Origin: Chelydra serpentina
Lineage: Eukaryota; Chordata; Testudines; Chelydridae
Reading direction: 5' to 3'
DNA length: 64,000 nucleotides
Assembly (NCBI GenBank): GCA_037349315.1
Contig: JBAIAC010000019.1
Location: forward strand, 21,496,001 to 21,560,000
The notes below the pieces were generated by a model. The model was not told where the DNA came from and searched no databases. It saw only the letters and a list, made by a program, of their open reading frames with translations. A program made the position numbers and the translations under genes. Shown here in pieces: positions 59,051 through 64,000 of this stretch (position 1 is its first letter; every line of letters starts with the position of its first letter).

Positions 59051-62000
59051 GGTAAAAAGTAATTTTCCTTCTTTAAAAAAAATAATGTAAAAACAAACAG
59101 TTTAAGAGGTCAGTTTTTATAGGCAAGCCTATCTTCTTCACAAACTTTACCATGTTTCCCACCAGCATCTCTGCAACTTCAACATCGGTCTGGAGAAACT
59201 GAGCAAAGCACAGGTTATCAGAAGTACAGGTGTATAAAGTATGCAGTGGCCTTCAGTACCTAGATAGTTTATTAGCAAACTGGCTTCCAGACTTCAGTGG
59301 GCTCATCATAAAAGCAAAAATATAATTTTCAAAATATAAAAACAGTTTGTAAAAGGGTAGCACAGATTCACTAGGCAAGGCAGAAGTGAAGGAAGGGGTG
59401 TAGATGGTAGTAGCCTCCCTAGCATCTGTGATTTGAACAGATCAGTAGCATCTTAGAGCTAGCAGGTTTTTTTATTATTATCATTCCTGGCAGTTCTAAC
59501 TAACAGAGATTGTAATACAATCAGTGTTGTTAGTGTAGCAATATATTAACACATTCCAGGGCCATCTAGCAAACTCCCACCATAACCATGATCTTATCAC
59601 AGGCCTAGCCTACTTCTCCAATAGCCTCCCATAGGCCTCAGATCCTCCCTCCTAACCATGACTCTTGAATAAACATCAGCCTCTCGTTCTTAACCCAAGA
59701 TCCCCAAACAAGTCTACCCTTCAACTCCATGAACTCCCAATCTGTGAAACTCCTTCCCATATAGGCACAGCAACCTCAGAAGCCACAATGGGTCTCAGTG
59801 AATGCTAAATTTAAATTTCATATGCTATGGGACTATGCACTAATGCTGTTTAATTCATAAAGGTAGAGATTGAGAGAGGCTGATCTAAATCATGTTTTGT
59901 GATTACTTATGTTTGGAGAAACAGAATATACATTTCCTGCATTGATATTTGTGACCTAGTTTTTCTATGTAGTGAGAAAGTGCCCAAGACCTCATTTAGT
60001 AATAATGTAAATGAAACCAAAGATTGTATACATTCCTTATTTTATATATAACTGGATTTCACATGCTAACATGTCTTCATATTTCATAGGTGTGGCCAAA
60101 CTACATCCCGAGCCTTTCTTTTAATAGGGGGGGGGGGGGAAACCCTGTTCTTCTTTTCTTAAAGTCAGCCTATAACACTAGCTAAATTAACTGGTTTGTA
60201 TTTTTGCCATGGGACAAACTGTAACATGGTATACTGGCCCTTTAAGCCAAAAGGGTTAAGTTTTAAGGAAGTTTCAGGGATTCAGGCTACCCCATTCCAG
60301 GAGTTCTGTGACAGACATACCCCCATGGAATGAGAGAGACATATGCTGACAGAATGGCAGTGGTCCCAGGGTAATAGCTGGTGTCTGGAAAAAACCCAGG
60401 CTATTATCTCTTTAGCGCCCAGGAGCATTAGAGCATATGGCAGGGCCCTAGAATATTTTACACAAAATTTGATCATCAGTTTTAAGTGACCTTAGGGGGA
60501 TGAGAAAACCACTTATTTTATTATGCTAATAAAACTGTCTCTTCCTAAAACAAAAAGGAACAATTTTAAAAAGAGACTAGATCTTTAACACATCACCTAG
60601 CAAGACTAGCTGTTCATGGAACCAAAGGCATCCAAAAATCTCAGATTTATTATACGCAGTATTTTATGCGTGTTACATTGGCTTCATTCGCTCAATCCTG
60701 ACAATACTCTACTCCAGTGTTAATGTTTGATTTGATTTTTTGAATTCCAAGGAACATAAATTTTCCAATAGTAAAGAATCAATTCCAAAGCTTTGGTGTG
60801 GTAAAACATTGCTGACTTGGCTTCACATGACCTCGTGTCCTTTTCCAACAGTCATCTTGTAAAAGAAAAGAGGTTTTAGAAACAAAATTTCATTACCATA
60901 AAAAGAAAAAAAAATTATTGTTCTTCAACATTCTGAAGATCCAAACTCTCTCAGGCATTTAAAAAACAATGTTCTCACATGAAAAGAGACCACCAGAATT
61001 CTATATATTTTATAGTCAGTTGACACAGCACACTATAATTAGTTGAGGAGTAAGTACAGTATATTGTTACTTATTCACAACTTGCTGGGCTTTTATTTCC
61101 TCAGTTTTAGGAAAGAGTTGAAGAAAAAAGTCTCAATCCCCGCTTGTGAAGGGCAAAACAATCACATAGGTAGCCTCCCTTCCCCACTTGCTGGAAATGC
61201 TCCCCAGTGCTAGAAAGTTCTGGAATTCAATATTTGTCACAGCTGTTCTACAGACACAGTATGTCTGCTGTCTACCCCGGAGTGAAAACAAATAGCAGCC
61301 AGTTTGCTGGTCACACGTTCCAACTGGGATTTTGCCATCTGTCATTGTGTTTGTACAGCTATTTAGATTTCCAGTTCATACCAAACAAATTCCACCTACA
61401 GTACTAGCAGAACTTCAAAGAGCAATAAGAGATTATGTAGATGGTGAAACTTGTGCTAGTCTCATGGCACCATACATCTGTTCAGAGTTTTAAATATTGT
61501 TCAATATAATTGAATTAAAGTCTTCTAGATTGGGGCCATAGCTACATTTTCAAATACTAAAGAGTGATAAAAGTAAAAACTATTCATCTGGTCATTTTCT
61601 AGGATAGTAGCTGTCTACTGTGATTTAGATGTATTGGCGTAGAAAGAGTTACTTTAGAGAAATGATAGACTTTAGGCATGTTACAAAATTAAACAAAAAC
61701 ACTGATCTTAAAAGATCAAATTTGTATGAACTTTTTAGTTAATGAAATTCTTAGAAATAATAATGGTGACACTTAAAGATCTGCCTTGTGTCTTTTAAAG
61801 ATATTATAGTTACACTCTTTCTCTAAGGTTTACCATACAAAAGTAGGCAGAAAAACAGTAACAGTAAGCTGACAGTAGTTCTTGGTCCATGCATAGTGTC
61901 AGTGGATCTTGGAGGGAGTTTAGCCTTTTAAACAAAAGCGCAAACATGACAAAAGCAAACACAAGCCTATTTGATACATATATAATGTCAACTGTTCTTT

Positions 62001-62605
62001 CTTGGAGAGAAAACTTGGGCCTTCGGTTGCTTCCCCCCTCCCCCAGCCTTCTGCAAAGCTGCCAACTCTCATTCTTTTGGAATGAGGCACTCTCATTTAT
62101 TGTCTCAATTTCAAGCTGCCCGAGGCCTAAAATAAAGAGTCACAATTGATTTCAGTTGGATATTTAGAAACTCATTCAGATTCTTTCTAAGTCAACTATA
62201 TGATCACAAGTTGGCAGCTTAATAAATTGCCTGCCAGGGACTAGATTGTTAGACCAAAAGCAAAAATATTACAAAATATCCTTATGTGTGGCAATATATC
62301 ATATACAGGCAGCATTGAACTGGACCAGAAGTGAAACAGTTATACCTACACCTGCCTGTGCTCATGATGGTCATTACAAAAATGTCCTGAGATCACCTGA
62401 GTCCATCTTATGGCCAAAAAATTTTCCAAACATAAATTACCTGCAAAAATGTTTCCTAATTATTCCGTGGACTTCACTTCTTCTGTAATGGAGCTTGAAG
62501 GGCTTGACTCTGAATTTCATCAGAAAGAAACAGAACAAAGTAATAGATTCTGGACTGCCGCAGGGAATAGCACACCTTACCCCATACAATACTTTGTTGT
62601 GCATG
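59051..62605. other. No gene; poly-G at 60127-60139
   Basis: AT-rich DNA. A run of 13 G lies at 60127-60139. GTGTGGCCAAACTACATCCC at about 60091 may be an eroded hAT end. No exon that I can support. Confidence 0.4.
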
Positions 62606-62631
62606 CACACACACACACACACACACACACA
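62606..62631. repeat. (CA)13 microsatellite
   Basis: Thirteen uninterrupted CA units between GCATG and AGAGG. Frames crossing it read as artificial His/Thr or Val/Cys runs. Confidence 0.95.
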
Positions 62632-63163
62632 AGAGGCATGCAGATGTTTGTTTTTCTTTTTTCCAGCTAGCTAGCAGCAGATGGATTTTAAGGAGGATCC
62701 CAAAATGGCACATAAGGAGAGAATAGCCCAGAGGCACTAATAATAATAATTATCCTCATAACAGGCTCAGTGTTTCAGTTACAACCACTGCTCTCAAGAC
62801 CTTGTGATTGATAGTCATCTGTGAGTAATATCAAATACTTTGCATTCTAAGTAATATTTAGTTCTGCTGATAAATCTAGCTCACTTTTAAAATGTAGTCC
62901 ACAAAAAGTTATTTGTATCTATGGGAGAGGAGAAGGATTCTGTGCTGCTGGATCCTGAAACAGCATAAACTAGCATTAACTGAGCAGAAGAGTGGAAAAA
63001 CAAAACTGATCATAGCTGCATTTGAAAAAGTAGCACAACACAGTACCACAGAACTCAGTGAGAAAACAAACAAAGCTACTGATTCACTGATAGTGAGCGA
63101 CCCGCTGTGACGGGGATTCCAAAATTGCATGTTAGATTCAGCATCTTGCTGACTAGGTGTAAT
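62632..63163. other. No gene recognised
   Basis: AT-rich sequence with short frames only. Confidence 0.4.
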
Positions 63164-63171
63164 AACCAAAG

Positions 63172-63502
63172 CAGAGGCGCCGACTTTGGGATTTCCCTGG
63201 GGGTGCTGGACTTCAGCCCACCCCCACCCCCACTCCAGACCCCTTCCCCCAAGCCCTTAAGTCCCCACCCCACCTCTTCCCACCTCCATTCCACCCCCTC
63301 CCTTTGCCTCTTCCTGCCCCCATTCCACCCCTCCCCACAGCACCTCCTGCACGCCACTGAACAGTTGATCATGGCAGGCAGAAGGCGGTGGGAAAGAGGG
63401 GGAGGAGCTGATCCATAGGGCTGCCGGTGGGTGCTGAGCACCCACTATTTTTTTCCCTGTGGGTAGTCCAGCTCCGGAGCACCCACAGAGTCAGCGCCTA
63501 TA
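63172..63502. mobile_element. hAT-type nonautonomous element, 331 bp
   Basis: Left end CAGAGGCGCCGACT; right end, inverted, TATAGGCGCTGACT. The flanking 8-mers AACCAAAG (63164-63171) and AAGCAAAG (63503-63510) match at 7 of 8 bases. The interior is a C-rich/G-rich composition with CCCACCCCC runs and 'GGGTGCTGAGCACCCACTAT', which can fold back. Frames over it are compositional. Confidence 0.85.
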
Positions 63503-63714
63503 AAGCAAAGCAACCAACAGTGCATTTTCTGTTTCCAATTTTAATGTTTGTCTACTTAGAAGGGCTGGGGGCGGTGCAGCATGGGATGTTTGTTTTGGTG
63601 TGTAAATGGCAAAGCCCTTTTCTCTTCACATATTTGGATACAGGATGGTTATTGTTACTGAAAGAGAAAGTTTGCTAGCATTTAGAGTAGGGAACGTGGA
63701 ATCAGTACTCTTGG

Positions 63715-63905
63715 GGGTGTATAGCCCACTCTACTAATGTTGCAATGTGTGACTCTCGGCAAGTAATATAAGCTCTCAGTGCCTCATTTTATCCAACAGT
63801 AAAAGGAAGATAATCCTTACCTTCTGCACAAAACTGTTGTGAAGCTTAGCTCTTTAAAGTCTGTAAGTGCTTTGAGGTCCTCAGATGGAAGGTGCTAAGC
63901 CTATG
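63715..63905 (+). mobile_element. MIR-like SINE
   Basis: CTCTCGGCAAGTAATATAAG, CTCAGTGCCTCATTTTATCC, AACAGTAAAAGGAAGATAAT and GTAAGTGCTTTGAGGTCCTC follow the MIR-type core and 3' part in order. It is diverged and inactive. Confidence 0.75.
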
Positions 63906-64000
63906 ATGGCCCAGATCCTGAGCTACACAATAGCTGCTCAGTCTGTCACAATTAGGGGGATCTTGCAGATGACCACAGTGCAGAACCAGTATAGAAGCTC

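Noticed and set aside
63076..63441. Trp/Gly-rich minus-strand frame
   Set aside because: It reads through the C-rich interior of the hAT-type element at 63172-63502; composition explains it.

Overview
The window looks like nuclear DNA of a reptile, most likely a turtle. The evidence is the repeat content: CR1 LINE 3' ends with their usual tail (for example 35230-35316), a repeat with the turtle-typical 'GTTAGTCTGGATCTGTAG' segment at 21485-21800, MITEs with GTCTACAC-type ends, DIRS-like and Harbinger elements, and MIR-like SINE remnants. This assignment comes from recognising families by eye, not from a database search. I found no convincing host protein-coding exon, tRNA, rRNA, CRISPR array or bacterial-type operon. 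The window is best read as intergenic DNA, or the inside of a very large intron, colonised by transposable elements of many ages.

Layout. 1-6100: mostly unrecognised AT-rich DNA with old short repeats. 6190-7620 (minus): a decayed coding region of a DNA-transposon-like family that I cannot name. 13588-14169: a GC-rich hAT-type MITE with a perfect 8-bp target duplication and long palindromes. 17690-18680 and 34400-35316 (plus): two 5'-truncated CR1 LINEs. 20052-21079: an LTR-like repeat. 21485-21800: a Penelope-like 3' end on the minus strand whose core resembles a hammerhead motif. 22690-24462 (minus): a PIF/Harbinger element whose transposase is open except for one in-frame stop. 24720-30100 (minus): a degraded DIRS-like retrotransposon with gag, reverse transcriptase, RNase H and tyrosine-recombinase remnants, interrupted by an unrelated insertion of about 0.7 kb. 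32676-33173, 50496-50663, 52668-53427 and 63172-63502: four more hAT-type nonautonomous elements, three with perfect and one with 7/8 target duplications. 38423-40881 (minus): a decayed non-LTR LINE split by a palindromic MITE at 39411-39708. 41957-42307: a solo LTR. 55031-55765: the C-terminal end of another LINE.

The genes do not form a pathway; each is a selfish-element gene or remnant. The most useful points are the insertion boundaries that can be read exactly, the nested insertions that give relative ages, the near-intact Harbinger transposase, the unassigned transposon family at 6.2-7.6 kb, and the ribozyme-like fold at 21.6 kb. I did not find a clearly new functional system.
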